Counted from the first letter of the stretch, positions 1 through 10,935 are shown. The stretch: 64,000 nucleotides of DNA from Gamsiella multidivaricata (GCF_025024155.1 NW_026251790.1:93759-157758), one strand, 5' to 3'. Notes: generated by a model from the sequence alone, not told the origin. Numbers and translations: made by a program.

Positions 1-1197
1 AAGGGAGGACAGGGGGGCAGAAGGGAAGAGAAGAAAAGGAAAGAGACGCGTTAGAAGAAAAGAGAGAAGGACTTTTGGAGTGTCGATAAGACAGCTTGAG
101 GCGGGCTGGGGGTAGGAAGTGGTGGGAGCAGCGCTCCGGGAGCAGTACAGAAGACCAAGACCTGGGGCCAAGTGCAGCAAGCGTGTAAGTGTTTGGGGGG
201 TTGCCTCTCGTGGCGGTGTAACATCATGTGTATATGCTACTGAGGTAAGCAAGCAGGCATGGTAGAGCAAAGCAGCAACCTTTTTTTATATCGCCTTTGT
301 GGGTGAGTGGGTGAGTGGGTGAGTGGGTGTGTGGGCTTGTGAGTGAATGTGTGAGTGGATGTATGGGGGCCTGAGTGGGATGGGCTACTGTGTCCATCCA
401 CATTGTCTCCCACACAATAACACAATAGTCTCTCTCTCCGTCTGCTCTCTTTCTGTTTCAGGTTAACGTTGATCCCTCTTCGACATCATCACATACATCA
501 TCCCGTAGACTCACACCCACCTGCAGCACGCACCCCGCCCGTACCTGAGCGGCCAAGTTGTCCTGTCTCGTCTGGTGGCTACCCGCAGGTGCTGCACAGC
601 CCAGCTCGGCCGCATAGATACCAGAGGCAAATAAAGACTTCATCTTCCCACTGGGACAGTGGACAGTGGACATGGCCGCTTCCCCGGCTCACTCGCTCGC
701 ATCTGCTGTGTGCCATCCAACCCACAACCACAGTCGCAGCTGCAGGAGAAGGGGGAAGGGGGGAAGGCAAAGGAGGAACAGGGGATAATCCCTTCCTCCT
801 TATCCCCTATACCTCTCTGTCTCCCTGTCTCTCTAGCCCTCATTGCTGGGTCGCCAGCTGGGCGCCATTACCACTCTCGTTTGAAGCTGTAGAAAATAGG
901 GCGCCCGTGGACAGGGGCTGTGGTCTCTTCGAGTGAGCGTATTTTTCTTTTTCAACTCGCATATTTTCCCCTCCCCCTTCTTTCCTTTCTTTCCTCCACC
1001 CATCCATCTTTTTCTTTCCCATCCTCTTTGCATCCATCCCCCTCCCTCTTCCCCTCCCCCTCCTCCTCCTCCTCCTCCTCCTTGTCTATACCCTTCTTCG
1101 CACACTACTCTGATCACCCCATCTCCGGACACTCCATCGCACACGCACACACTCACCCCCCCTCTTAAGGCCCGCCGAAAAACAGACCCCTTTTGCG
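1..1197. other. Intergenic / 5' leader region, no gene supported
   Basis: I see no convincing coding region here. A GTAAGT donor near 185 and a polypyrimidine tract ending in CAG at 461 could bound a 5' untranslated intron of a transcript starting further left, but nothing coding flanks them. A G-rich GTGAGTGG repeat lies at about 299-345. A CTC/CCT triplet run (about 1058-1083) precedes the Hsp70-like gene and is a typical pyrimidine-rich fungal core promoter. Confidence 0.5.
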
Positions 1198-3265
1198 ATG
1201 CAGCAGCAGGCCTTCAACCCAAAGGACTACCCCATTGTCGTCGCCATCGACTTTGGCACCACTTTTTCGTAAGTGTTGCCATCCGCTGTTCCGAGTGGCA
1301 TTTTGCTTCTGTTTCCACCACCGCTTTATTTGGCACAATTAGAATGAAGCACGAGCGACTAACGATTATTGCTCCTTCTCTTCTCTATTATCTGTTCGTG
1401 CCTTGCAGAGGATGTGCCTATGCCTACGCCCAGGATGACAAGGAAGTGATTGACATCACCAGCTGGTATGACCATGACTAAAATACAGTGCAGCTGCCGC
1501 TATTGATTAGCAATGCTCCAACCTAAATAGCGAGCGATTCCCTAACTATTGCCCCTGTCCATGCTTCTTTACGTTTCCATCGTTATCGACGACGTTCCAC
1601 AGGCCAAAGCAAAATATTCAGTATCCAAAGACGCCGACACTCAACTTGTACAGAAAAGATGATCCCGAGAACAAGCTGGTCGCATGGGGCTGGCGCGCCA
1701 AAATGGAGACCCTCAAGCCCACCGCCCGACATCACACATTACTTTACCAATATAAGCTCCACCTCGACGAGAACCAGCAGAGCGCGCCCCTGGACGTCAA
1801 CATCACTGTCCTCGAAGCCATCTCGCACTACCTTGACGCCTTCCACGAGTATGTTGTTGGCGAGATCATGCGCGGCTTCGCCAAGAATTTCCAGCGCGAC
1901 CACTTCCGCTACTGTCTCACCGTCCCAGCAATGTGGTCCGACAGGGCCAAGAACGTGATGAGACAGGCCGCCGTCAAAGCCAAGCTGATCAAGGAGACGG
2001 ACCATCCCGACCGACTCATGTTGATCTCGGAGCCCGAGGCCGCGGCGCTCTACTGTGAGCGTAAGTGTGACCAGTTCGATCTCGGCAACGGCGACCGCTT
2101 CATGATTTGCGATGCTGGTGGTGGAACGGTCGATTTGATCGTCTTCGAGATCGCGGTCACCTCTGCAGGCCGCCGCCTGTCCGAGGTCACCAAGGGACAC
2201 GGTGCCTCTTGCGGCTCTGTCTTCCTCGACAGACACATGCGTCGACTCCTCGAGGAAAAGTTTGGACACCACGCCGCTAACTTCCCTGCCAATATCATCC
2301 CCAACCTTGTCGACACGTTCGCGGATGTGATCAAGCCCCAGTTCGATGGTCTCGAGGACCAGTTTTTGCAGCTCCCTGCCAACCGCTGCTTTGACGACTT
2401 GGAGGATCCCGAGGCTGTGGGCATCGACGACGGTTACTTGGTCCTGACCGCTGCGGAGCTCAAGGAGAACGTCTTCGAGCCAGTTGTCAAGGACGTGCTT
2501 TCGTTGATCCAGGAACAGTTGACGCAGGCCAAGGACTGCGCTGCTATCTTCTTGGTCGGAGGATTCGGTTCATCCAACTATCTGTACAGCCGTGTCAAGG
2601 CCCAATTTAGTAACCAGGTCGGTCTCATCTCCATCCCTCCTCGTCCTGAATTGGCCGTGGTCCGTGGCGCTGTCTGCGTTGGATTGAATCCTCGCGTTGT
2701 CACATCCCGCATTGCCCGTCGATGCTACGGTATTTCATCAGACCAGCCTTTCGAGAAGGGCAAGGATCCCTTGGCGAAGCGCAAGTTCGAGGTCAACGGT
2801 GTCTGGTGCATTGATCGTTTCTCTCCCTATGTCAGGAAGGGTCAGAAGCTGAATGTTGATGAGTGCATTTCGAGAGAGTTCTCGTTCACAAAATATTCGG
2901 AAGCGCCTGAGGACTACAATATTGCGCTGTATGCCGCCGACACTGATGGTGACCCACCACGATATACCACTGACGCCGGTGTCTCCAAGCTGGCCGATAT
3001 CCCTATTCCATGCCCACATGCCCCCTCTGCCCGCCTAGGTTCTATGGTACGAAATGGTGGCGATTGACAAATGGATCGAATTGTAATTTGTTTATTTTTT
3101 TCCGTGAGAGGATGTGTCACTAATCAACATTATTCTCTTTTTATGATACAGGTCAAGGTCAAGGTGAACATGAACTTTGGGTTGAACGAGATCAAGGCAG
3201 AGGCAGTCGTTGGAGACAAGGTGTACAGTACTATCCTGCAGTTCGATGCTGTGGATACATATTAG
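1198..3265 (+). CDS. Hsp70-12-like (HSPA12 family) actin-fold ATPase
   Basis: Four exons (1198-1268, 1409-1465, 1603-3046, 3152-3265) join in frame to give 561 residues. The N-terminal phosphate-1 motif is AIDFGTTFSG, interrupted by intron 1 at the serine. The phosphate-2 region is ICDAGGGTVDLIVFE and the adenosine motif is IFLVGGFGSSNYLY, so the whole actin-like ATPase fold is present. The canonical substrate-binding domain and EEVD tail of cytosolic Hsp70 are absent, and the C-terminus (NEIKAEAVVGDKVYS) is that of the divergent HSPA12 group. HSPA12 proteins are cytosolic and their clients are poorly known, so no substrate is assigned. The start is the first ATG after a pyrimidine-rich leader. 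The gene is complete and is followed by 0.58 kb without genes. Confidence 0.85.
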
Positions 3266-3841
3266 AATGGCCTCAAGGGAGAAGCATTCAGCACACGCGT
3301 ATATAAAAAAATTCAACATAACAGGCCAAACATACCTTTTTCTTTTGTTAAATGCTCAAAATAAAATATATCTAGCTATCTATTCATCTGCCGATTAATC
3401 TCTTGCAATGACTGATTATGTGAAATGCGATGGACGGTGCATAGGCCAAATGATGCTGCTGTCTCCTATGACAGCGCCTCAAGCGATCGCCTTGAATAGC
3501 CCCGTCAGTAGGTCTTATACTCTTTTACTAAGGTAATGATCCCATTCATCCACTGCATGGATGACCACGCTTGACAAGGCCAGTATCCTCTGCCTTTCCC
3601 CTGGGTGATACATTTAAAGAATTCAACCTCTTCCAGCCTTGAAATTACACCGATTGAGATACACATATAGTTTTTGCACATAGTTCATTAAAATAATTAC
3701 AAGTGGCAAAGATGGCGGCTATGGTATAGTAGGAAATTATGAGAAGACCTGCTTCTTCAGAAGGCTCCCTATGGTCCTTGGTATGATGCTGTACGAATGA
3801 AAAAGAGAGCGACCCTGGACGCTCTGTTAGATGTCGCGATC
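3266..3841. other. Intergenic, convergent 3' ends
   Basis: This stretch lies between the stop of the Hsp70-like gene and the stop of the minus-strand repeat-protein gene. It is AT-rich with several AATAAA-like signals (for example near 3360). I see no coding region. Confidence 0.6.
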
Positions 3842-4474
3842 TTAGTTGTCCTCGAGATCCATGACGGGAAGACGCATGCGGGGATTAATGGCTTCTTTGA
3901 GGCCCATCACTGGGAGACGCATGCGAGGACCGACGGCTTCTTCCTCCATTTCCATGACTGGGAGACTCATACGAGGACCAACGGCTTCCTCCATTTCCAT
4001 CACTGGAAGGCGCATGCGAGGACCGACGGCTTCTTCCTCCATTTCCATGACTGGGAGACTCATACGAGGACCAACAGCTTCCTCCATTTCCATCACTGGG
4101 AGACTCATACGAGGACCAACAGCTTCCTCCATTTCCATCACTGGGAGACTCATACGAGGACCAACGGCTTCCTCCATTTCCATCACTGGAAGGCGCATGC
4201 GGGGATTGATGGCCTCCTTGAGGTCCATGACAGGGAGTCGCATGCGAGGGCCGACGGCTTCTTCCTCCATTTTCATCACTGGGAGACTCATACGAGGACC
4301 AACAGCTTCCTCCATTTCCATGACTGGAAGACGCATACGAGGATTGATAGCCTCCTTGAGGTCCATGACTGGGAGACGCATACGGGGATTGATAGCCTCA
4401 GGGTTAATCGGCAAAGCCTGGACACCAGCAATGGTGAGGATGGCTGCAGCAATCAGAGTGATCTGGATCTTCAT
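3842..4474 (-). CDS. Secreted MxLPVM tandem-repeat protein, copy 1
   Basis: A single 210-residue exon. Residues 1-20 (MKIQITLIAAAILTIAGVQA) form a clear signal peptide ending at an A-x-A-like site. After a short LPINPEAINPR leader the protein is 11 tandem units of 15-16 residues plus a truncated last one (MRLPVMDLEDN). Each unit starts with M[RS]LPVM and ends with an acidic spacer of type DLKEAINPR or EMEE(E)AVGPR. Five units read MSLPVM. There is no cysteine and no dibasic Kex2 site; every unit ends in Pro-Arg, so monobasic cleavage after Arg is the obvious processing possibility. A paralog lies divergently at 7384. A TATA-like element is at 4683-4689. I recognise no family. It could be a multi-copy peptide precursor, a methionine-rich metal-binding protein or a wall protein. 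Confidence 0.8.
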   Translation of the reverse strand: MKIQITLIAAAILTIAGVQALPINPEAINPRMRLPVMDLKEAINPRMRLPVMEMEEAVGPRMSLPVMKMEEEAVGPRMRLPVMDLKEAINPRMRLPVMEMEEAVGPRMSLPVMEMEEAVGPRMSLPVMEMEEAVGPRMSLPVMEMEEEAVGPRMRLPVMEMEEAVGPRMSLPVMEMEEEAVGPRMRLPVMGLKEAINPRMRLPVMDLEDN

Positions 4475-4489
4475 GGTGTATGACGTGTA

Positions 4490-7194
4490 GGTATATGTAT
4501 CGAGTGCGGGATTAGTGATGAGGTCGAGTGTTCGTTAAGCGGAGAACGACTGTGGGTGTTGAGCAACAGAGGGCGGTAGTCGCGAAGAGAGAGCGAGAGG
4601 AGGGGAGTAGTGGTAGTAAGGATGAAATGGGACGTTGAGTCTGAGGAATAGAAAAGACTGGAAACCTGGCGGGAAGAGCTAGTATTTATGTGCGAAAGCG
4701 CATCAATGGCCCTGTCCTACTCGAGGGCCGAGACACAATCGGCTGCGATGCACACACATCGTTTGTAACACCTTTTTTCTTCGGAGGGATCATCCACGCG
4801 CAGGGACAGGCACGGGCACGGATACAGGCACAGGCACAGGCGCAGGGACGTGAGACACTATCTCAGGTCCTCTTGGTCATCCTATAGCTGTCTAACACCG
4901 TTTCCGACGCACAGCCATCCTGTGTAGCGTGCAGGGTGTCGCTTTCAAACATTTCAAACATTGACCGGTGAATACGCGCCTGTCTCTGCATCGGAGACAA
5001 AGGTCCGTGGGGAGGGATGGACCATGAGCTTGCATGCGACTCTGACACTCCATTCGGGTTATAATAATGCACCGTGGCTGGGAAAGCGCCTCTTCTTTTT
5101 CCTTATTGTCTTTGGCTCTCTGTGGAACAGACAAGGGGCTCGTTCACCCCGCAAGGGCCCTGAGTCTGTGCGACCTGCGTGCTGCAGCCGTGCAAGGACA
5201 GACGGCCCATTTAAGGTTGCGGATGTATCTCGAAATAAGGCCGCGATCCGAGCACAAACATCCGCCCTCCCCGCTGCGAGGACTGACACACCACTGACAC
5301 ATTCAATGGACTAGACTACAGCACAGTGCAGGCCTATACACTATAACACTGACACACTGCTTATGTACACACCATGCGCACACACTCTCTGCTCTGCATT
5401 TCTTCCGAAAGCGGGAAACAGGGAGCGTATACTCTATTCCTCTATTCTTTGTCTATATTCTCTCTCTGCCCTTGCGAGCCCCCAGCGTTGCGATGTCTCG
5501 CTTGGGAACATTGCTCGCGGCCATTGCAACAATCGGGAGGTTTCTGATCACAGCCAAAAGCAAGAGCCTATTGGCACATTGCACGGCATGCCATCGACAC
5601 TGTGGGTCCCTTCGAAACCGATCGTGGGCCCTTGCTTGTCTTGCCAGACACTATCGGGGCTAATGCAAAGGGTGATGCTAATTAGCGAGAGTCCTCTGGG
5701 TTGCACCGCATGCGATCGACTTGGCGGGGGACAGTTGAATTAGCGGGGGACAGTTGAATTGGCGGTGAATAGCCGTTCCGCGGATGTTCTCGAGACACGA
5801 TCGGGTTAGGCAAGAAGAGGTAATTGTCTCGGAAGCATGCAGGCTGGATGCGAACATAACGGTCTGTTTTTGATGCATTTAGGAGACAATAGTACAGTGA
5901 GACCAGCAACGGACAGTGCTTGGGGATGTGCCTGGGAATGTGCTTGGGAAAGTGCTGTAGGAGGGATCTATGCCGAAGGTATGTAGATATAGCGTTGGCA
6001 TGCATGAGGGCATCACCGTGGGTTGACAATCAGGCTAGGCTGGATCTTTGCAGGTAAACGTGGCACGAATGTCTTGCAAGTCGAACTCCGTGTCCAGGAA
6101 CACTCGCGGTGTGGTTCATTGTACTATAGCGGACTCTGAGAGCCATGGCACTCGTTCTCGTGGGGTTGGATGGGATTGGATGGGGTTGGATGGACTTGGA
6201 TGAGACCTTGGCTGGGATGGATGCAGTGGATGGGGTGCTATCCTTATGGGATGGACTGCTCGAGGGTATACATGATAAGGACAGCTTGGTGGCTCCATAC
6301 TGTCTCTCTCCTCTGTGAAATCTCGTCGGTGAATCTCTTCTGCAGACTACTGAGTACGAGTGCTGCGAGCATGGCGACAAGCTGTTGCGTCCGCTGTTCT
6401 TGAAGAGGGACTGTTGCGCCGTGTCGGATGCCCTATGTCTTTGGTCTTTAGGCGGTGAGGCCATCACAGCAGAGTGCGAGATAGACAATGGATCACAGCC
6501 AATTCATCGCACAGCCATTGCATGCACCCTAATGCACAGAATGTATTTCCAGCCGCAGAATGATCTTGCTAGCTGCAGAGGAAACGGCTAGAGGCGCTAG
6601 AAAAATGAACCAAGAGGAGACACAACACACCATTGGCAGTGGCACAGCAGCAGCACTGCTTTGTATGCACTCATGCACCTAAAGCCTCGGGAACAAGAAA
6701 AAAACAAGGGTGGCAATCGAGAAACCTGCCTTGGAGTACAGCCGGCCACGCTACAGTGGCGGGTGCATGTCATGCAAGGTCGATCGCGCTGTCTCCGCGC
6801 CTCTCCCTCCCTGCCCGTACGACGTAGAAAAGATATGTGTGCCTGAGAGGGAGAGGAGTATAGGCGTTCTAGGAAGGTGTAACGACATGGGGGGCGAGGG
6901 ATGGGCGCACAACAGTGCATTGTACTCTTCAGAGCCTATTCCCCGAGAGACACTGCAATACATTTCCCCGGCGAGCGGTCTTTTTGTTTGTTTACTTCGA
7001 TGCTCACAGCGGAGATGTGTCTCGCGGCCGTGCCTGAGCGGGGTGGATTTGCAAAAGCACACTGAGCCATGCGCATGGAAAACACAGCAGAACCATGGAT
7101 GGGCCTTTGCACCGATCCAGCGATCATTCGGTCTAACGGCCATTGGCATGCATCGAGCGGCACAGAGACATTCGTTCTCCCTGGCACATATGGC
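4490..7194. other. Divergent intergenic region between the two MxLPVM genes
   Basis: About 2.9 kb separates the two start codons. Open frames are short, overlap on both strands and show no domain. A small GGCACAGG-type repeat lies at about 4799-4850, and two near-identical AGCGGGGGACAGTTGAATT units sit in tandem at about 5721-5760. I take the region to be promoter and spacer. Confidence 0.55.
4683..4689 (-). promoter_or_regulatory. TATA-like box of MxLPVM copy 1
   Basis: Read on the minus strand this is ATAAATA, about 210 bp upstream of the ATG. The other copy has the same element at nearly the same distance. Confidence 0.5.
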
Positions 7195-7201
7195 ATAAAT
7201 A
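7195..7201 (+). promoter_or_regulatory. TATA-like box of MxLPVM copy 2
   Basis: ATAAATA about 185 bp upstream of the ATG, mirroring the element at 4683. A pyrimidine-rich leader follows. Confidence 0.5.
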
Positions 7202-7342
7202 CAAGCTTCTCTCCCCCTGTTTTTTTATCTTTACCTCAAACAAGTTCTTCCTCATCCTCACCACTCCCTCTCCGCCTCGCTACCCGCACCTCTCCTCTTC
7301 ACGCCTTCAGAAGATCTTTCTAGCCAACGGACACTTACTCAT

Positions 7343-7346
<4 letters not shown>

Positions 7347-7374
<28 letters not shown>
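7347..7374 (+). repeat. (CA)n microsatellite in the leader of MxLPVM copy 2
   Basis: An uninterrupted CA run of about 13 units ends 10 bp before the ATG. Length variation here would change the 5' leader. Confidence 0.9.
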
Positions 7375-7375
<1 letters not shown>

Positions 7376-7383
7376 CATATACC

Positions 7384-8148
7384 ATGAAGATCCAGATCGT
7401 TCTGATTGCTGCAGCCATCCTCACCATTGCTGGTGTCCAGGCTTTGCCGATTAACCCTGAGGCTATCAATCCCCGTATGCGTCTCCCAGTCATGAACCTC
7501 AAGGAGGCTATCAATCCTCGCATGAGTCTCCCCGTCATGGATATGGAGGAAGAAGCCGTTGGTCCTCGCATGCGTCTTCCTGTCATGGAAATGGAAGAAG
7601 CTGTCGGCCCCCGTATGCGTCTCCCAGTCATGGACCTCAAGGAGGCCATTAACCCTCGTATGCGTCTTCCAGTGATGGAAATGAAGGAGGCTATCAATCC
7701 CCGCATGCGTCTCCCTGTCATGGACCTTAAGGAAGCTATCAATCCTCGCATGCGTCTCCCAGTGATGGAAATGGAGGAAGAAGCCGTCGGTCCTCGCATG
7801 CGTCTTCCTGTCATGGAAATGGAAGAAGCTGTCGGCCCCCGTATGCGTCTCCCAGTCATGGAACTCAAGGAGGCTATCAACCCTCGCATGCGCCTCCCTG
7901 TGATGGACCTCAAGGAAGCTATCAATCCTCGTATGCGTCTCCCAGTCATGGAAATGGAGGAGGCTGTCGGCCCCCGCATGCGTCTCCCAGTCATGGACCT
8001 CAAGGAGGCCATTAGTCCTCGTATGCGCCTTCCAGTCATGGAAATGAAGGAAGCCATTAATCCCCGCATGCGTCTCCCCGTCATGGAAATGGAAGAGGCT
8101 GTCGGTCCCCGTATGCGTCTCCCAGTCATGGATCTCGAGGAGAACTAA
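7384..8148 (+). CDS. Secreted MxLPVM tandem-repeat protein, copy 2
   Basis: A single 254-residue exon and a paralog of the minus-strand gene at 3842-4474. The signal peptide (residues 1-20) differs from copy 1 by one residue (MKIQIV versus MKIQIT) and the LPINPEAINPR leader is identical. It has 14 full units plus the terminal MRLPVMDLEEN, three more units than copy 1. Thirteen of the 14 full units begin MRLPVM and one begins MSLPVM. Units alternate irregularly between DLKEAINPR-type and EMEEAVGPR-type spacers. Because the 45-bp DNA unit stays open in other frames, long antisense frames also cover it; signal peptide, start and TATA support only the plus strand. There are no cysteines and no KR/RR sites. 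It should be secreted; its function is unknown. Confidence 0.82.
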   Translation: MKIQIVLIAAAILTIAGVQALPINPEAINPRMRLPVMNLKEAINPRMSLPVMDMEEEAVGPRMRLPVMEMEEAVGPRMRLPVMDLKEAINPRMRLPVMEMKEAINPRMRLPVMDLKEAINPRMRLPVMEMEEEAVGPRMRLPVMEMEEAVGPRMRLPVMELKEAINPRMRLPVMDLKEAINPRMRLPVMEMEEAVGPRMRLPVMDLKEAISPRMRLPVMEMKEAINPRMRLPVMEMEEAVGPRMRLPVMDLEEN

Positions 8149-9028
8149 GATCACAGCACCCACCGACCACACCATGCTCAATCACATAGGGTTCTTCATC
8201 TCATGAAGCAGTTTCTCTTCTGCCTTTCCCTACTATACCCATCCTGCATAGCGATTAATTTCTCAGTTCTCATAATGCTAATTGTACATATTGCAATAAA
8301 TTACTTGTCTTTTCAATTTACTCTGAACCACCTAAGAAACGAAGGATGCATCTCTGACATATTGAACATATGGGCGACTGAACTCGGCTTCCTCGCGCAA
8401 ATGGATGGGGTGTCTGAGTAGGACAGTGGAAACGCGTGGTGGAAGAGTGTTGTGTCTCGCTGTGGTTTTATGTGTCCTCCTGTTGCCGCTCTGTACCTGA
8501 AATCGCCCAGCCATACAACGCCGCAAAAGCGGGTTTGCCATAAAGGTGGCCTCCAGCAATGCCATTGTTATCTGCTGCAGTGTACACAAATTCCACAGTC
8601 TCCCCTTTCATTCACCTGTTCACTTGCGAATTCTGGTCGGTTCCATGGTCTTTGGATTCAACATGCACAAATAAAGATAACGGTGATGGTCGGATTCATT
8701 TGCTCGGGCTGAGAACAAGCAAGGCGACGTCGCAAACATGGGCCTGGTTGACCCCATTCTTCAGGTTGAGATCTTGTCCAGAGCTAAAGAGTGACCTGGA
8801 CTATGGCATACTGTGGCGATGGCCAGTACCGAGAGAGCTTGTGAGGCTATAGAACAGCCTAAAGCGGTGCTTTACGATTACATGTAAACGATAGTCTACT
8901 GCTGCTGCTGCTGTAAAGTCGAAAGAGTGGTGTCGTGGGTAACAGTGCAGCAGCTGCGATTGGTTGGAATGTACTAGAAAGCGCCGCAGCATCTGGTGCC
9001 GGTTCGTCGCCTTTATTATTTTTTATTG
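8149..9028. other. Intergenic, up to the inverted-duplication edge
   Basis: Contains the 3' untranslated region of MxLPVM copy 2 (GCAATAAA near 8292). I see no coding region. It ends at an AT-rich junction before the duplicated arm. Confidence 0.55.
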
Positions 9029-10041
9029 ACGCGTCTTTGCAGTGTTTAGTGGACGCGTGAGGCTTGTGACAGCTAAATAAAGACGGCCAAGAGGACGTGC
9101 GCGTAGAACTTGTCTCTTCCCTTTCTGCCCTGCCTTCTCCTCCTCCCTTCATTGGCCCCTCCCTTCATTGGCCCCTCCCTTCATCGGTCTCTCTCTTCCT
9201 GGTCGCCCTCCCTGGTCCGCCCTGTCAAGGTTGCTGAAAAAGGTAATGGTAATGATGTGCTTGGTCCGAGTCAAGATCGAGCAAGGCGGTGTTGAGCTAC
9301 ATGGGTGGAAAACACGTCACTCCCCAGCTCTCTGCTGGCCTGGGTTGTCCACGTACTGGCTACGGTGCGTCGGGCTCTTGGGGTTGGAAGCATGTCAGTA
9401 CACCTTGGGCCAACACACTCACATCGCCGATGACCAGAACCGCAGGGGTACGTATCTTGTGCGTATTTCGTGCGGGGCTGTCTGCGCTTTAAGCGGTGCT
9501 CTTTCTGTTTCTTTTTGTTTGGCTTCGCAGACCTGGCTTTTGTCTTGAGAGACACTAGCTCCAGGTTCAAGTTGTCTTTCGGATGAAGAGCCGTCCATTT
9601 GGGTGACGAGTTGCTCTTTCGGGTGGCAGGCACGGGAGACAACATGCACATGTACTTGATATGGGTGGAGCGAGCAATCCTTCATTCGTGCATGGCTTTG
9701 CCACTGGGGAACACAAGATCTTGGGCTGTTTACAGCTCTCATTAACCACTACATTTTTTCTCAGCCTTATGACACCCAGTAGGCAACGTCCGATCTGTCC
9801 TCTTGGTATGGTTTGTCCACTACGCTATGATGGTTCGATGGTTTCTGTTCATTTTTCTTTAGGTTTCTTCTTGGCCCAACCTACAGCAGCAGGTTTGGAG
9901 GCCTAGGTGAGAAACGAAGACATTGCAATACTGCATATCCACATTCACAAGTATATTAGCTGTTCCATTAGCAACAACAATAAAGTGAAGAGAAGCATGA
10001 AGACACGCGTCCATAATGAGCTGCTTAGCCATTGAAACTGC
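9029..10041. other. Outer arm, no gene supported
   Basis: About 1 kb duplicated without indels in the right arm. The best open frame (about 9168-9548) has low complexity at its ends and no recognisable domain. I do not call it. Confidence 0.5.
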
Positions 10042-10098
10042 AAGGAGGCTGCTGGTACTCGTCTGCTAGTGATGGGCTGCAAGGAGAACTACGAGTGA
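10042..10098 (+). pseudogene. Decayed end of an MxLPVM repeat gene (left arm)
   Basis: This frame reads KEAAGTRLLVMGCKENYE and then stops. It lines up with the end of the intact genes (KEAxxPR, MRLPVMDLEEN, stop). The preceding bases (GAAACTGCAAGGAGGCT) match the GAACTCAAGGAGGCT of intact units with one inserted base. The AATAAAG signal about 120 bp downstream resembles that of copy 2. I infer a degraded third member whose 5' part is gone. The same fragment is in the right arm. Confidence 0.55.
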
Positions 10099-10328
10099 AC
10101 CATAGCACGTACGGCCACATATGGGTCTCCATCTTCAGGAGCAGGCTTCTCGTATTCCCTATTGTATCCACTCAGTACAACGCGTAACATCACCCCATGT
10201 CCAGTTGCTCATGCTGCAATAAAGCGTTCGTCTTTACGATTTATTCTTATGCGTTGTGGTATGGATCACCTCCATGATGGATACAGAGAGCAATATCCCA
10301 TATGGAGCATCGACATTAGACCATAGCA

Positions 10329-10364
10329 GACCTCTGCGACCTCGAGGTCGTAGCTCCAGAGGTC
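10329..10364. repeat. Nested palindrome
   Basis: A perfect 14-bp palindrome CGACCTCGAGGTCG (10337-10350) is flanked by GACCTCTG and its complement CAGAGGTC (10357-10364). It could form a hairpin. It is repeated in the other arm near 28729-28764. Confidence 0.7.
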
Positions 10365-10746
10365 CAGTGCAGGTCCACGAAGCAGCCTAAAATGGCCCAC
10401 AGCACGGTATCTGTTCTCCGCCAAGTCATGAGCCCTGGTGGCGGACGCGGCTCCTGTCTCGAAACGACTCTACACACACGACCGTGACAGGATGTCTTGG
10501 TTATGCTCCACTTACAGTCAGTTCGGAATCACTCCACAACCCTGCAAACGAACGAACAAACCAATGAAGAGCAACCAAGCTATATCACGTCTCGACGGAA
10601 AGTGCGGGTAGGCACAGCAATCGGAAGCTTAACAGTGACCAAGATGTACGGGTTGCGAAATGCAGATGCGGATTTAATGGAGCAGAGCTATAATGTACAC
10701 GGTATGGTATATGAGGCTACAGAAGCTGAGTGGCCATGGGGATCTT

Positions 10747-10935
10747 TTAAAGGAGACTGGGACCAGTGGCGATGCTATAGCTCGATTTTTTCATTGCCAG
10801 ATCGATGACCTGATCGAGGGTCAGGAGGTTCGACTGGTTGGCAGTGCGGGTTGTTTGGATCGACGAGCGGGGGGTCTGGACTGGGGTCGAGGCAGCAGAG
10901 GAGGTCTTGTTCTTGTTGGACTTGAAGAAGGGCAT
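10747..10935 (-). CDS. MPFFK-family small protein 1 (left arm, outer)
   Basis: 62 residues, one exon. It starts MPFFKSNKNKTSSAAS, continues with a Thr-Pro segment (TPVQTPRSS) and ends with a predicted amphipathic helix (LTLDQVIDLAMKKSS) and a GPSLL tail. The frame stays open upstream, but all paralogs begin at MP[FL]F and a TATTTATA box lies at 11126-11133, so this start is chosen. There is no signal peptide, cysteine or membrane segment. The 5' leader carries six tandem 9-bp GAGTAGCTT units, against three in the right-arm twin. One Thr (SIQTTRT) is Ile in the twin. The function is unknown; the TP sites are possible proline-directed phosphorylation sites. Confidence 0.75.
   Translation of the reverse strand: MPFFKSNKNKTSSAASTPVQTPRSSIQTTRTANQSNLLTLDQVIDLAMKKSSYSIATGPSLL

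Noticed and set aside
469..936. 155-residue open frame at the left edge
   Set aside because: His/Pro/Ser-rich low complexity with no domain; it lies in probable untranslated sequence.
3797..4490. Two long plus-strand open frames over MxLPVM copy 1
   Set aside because: They are antisense shadows: a 45-bp repeat stays open in several frames. Signal peptide, start and TATA support only the minus strand.
7335..8181. Two long minus-strand open frames over MxLPVM copy 2
   Set aside because: Same reason: antisense shadows of the repeat.
9168..9548. 126-residue frame in the arm, also present in the other arm
   Set aside because: Conserved only because the arms are near-identical. There is no domain, and it overlaps antisense frames of the same length.
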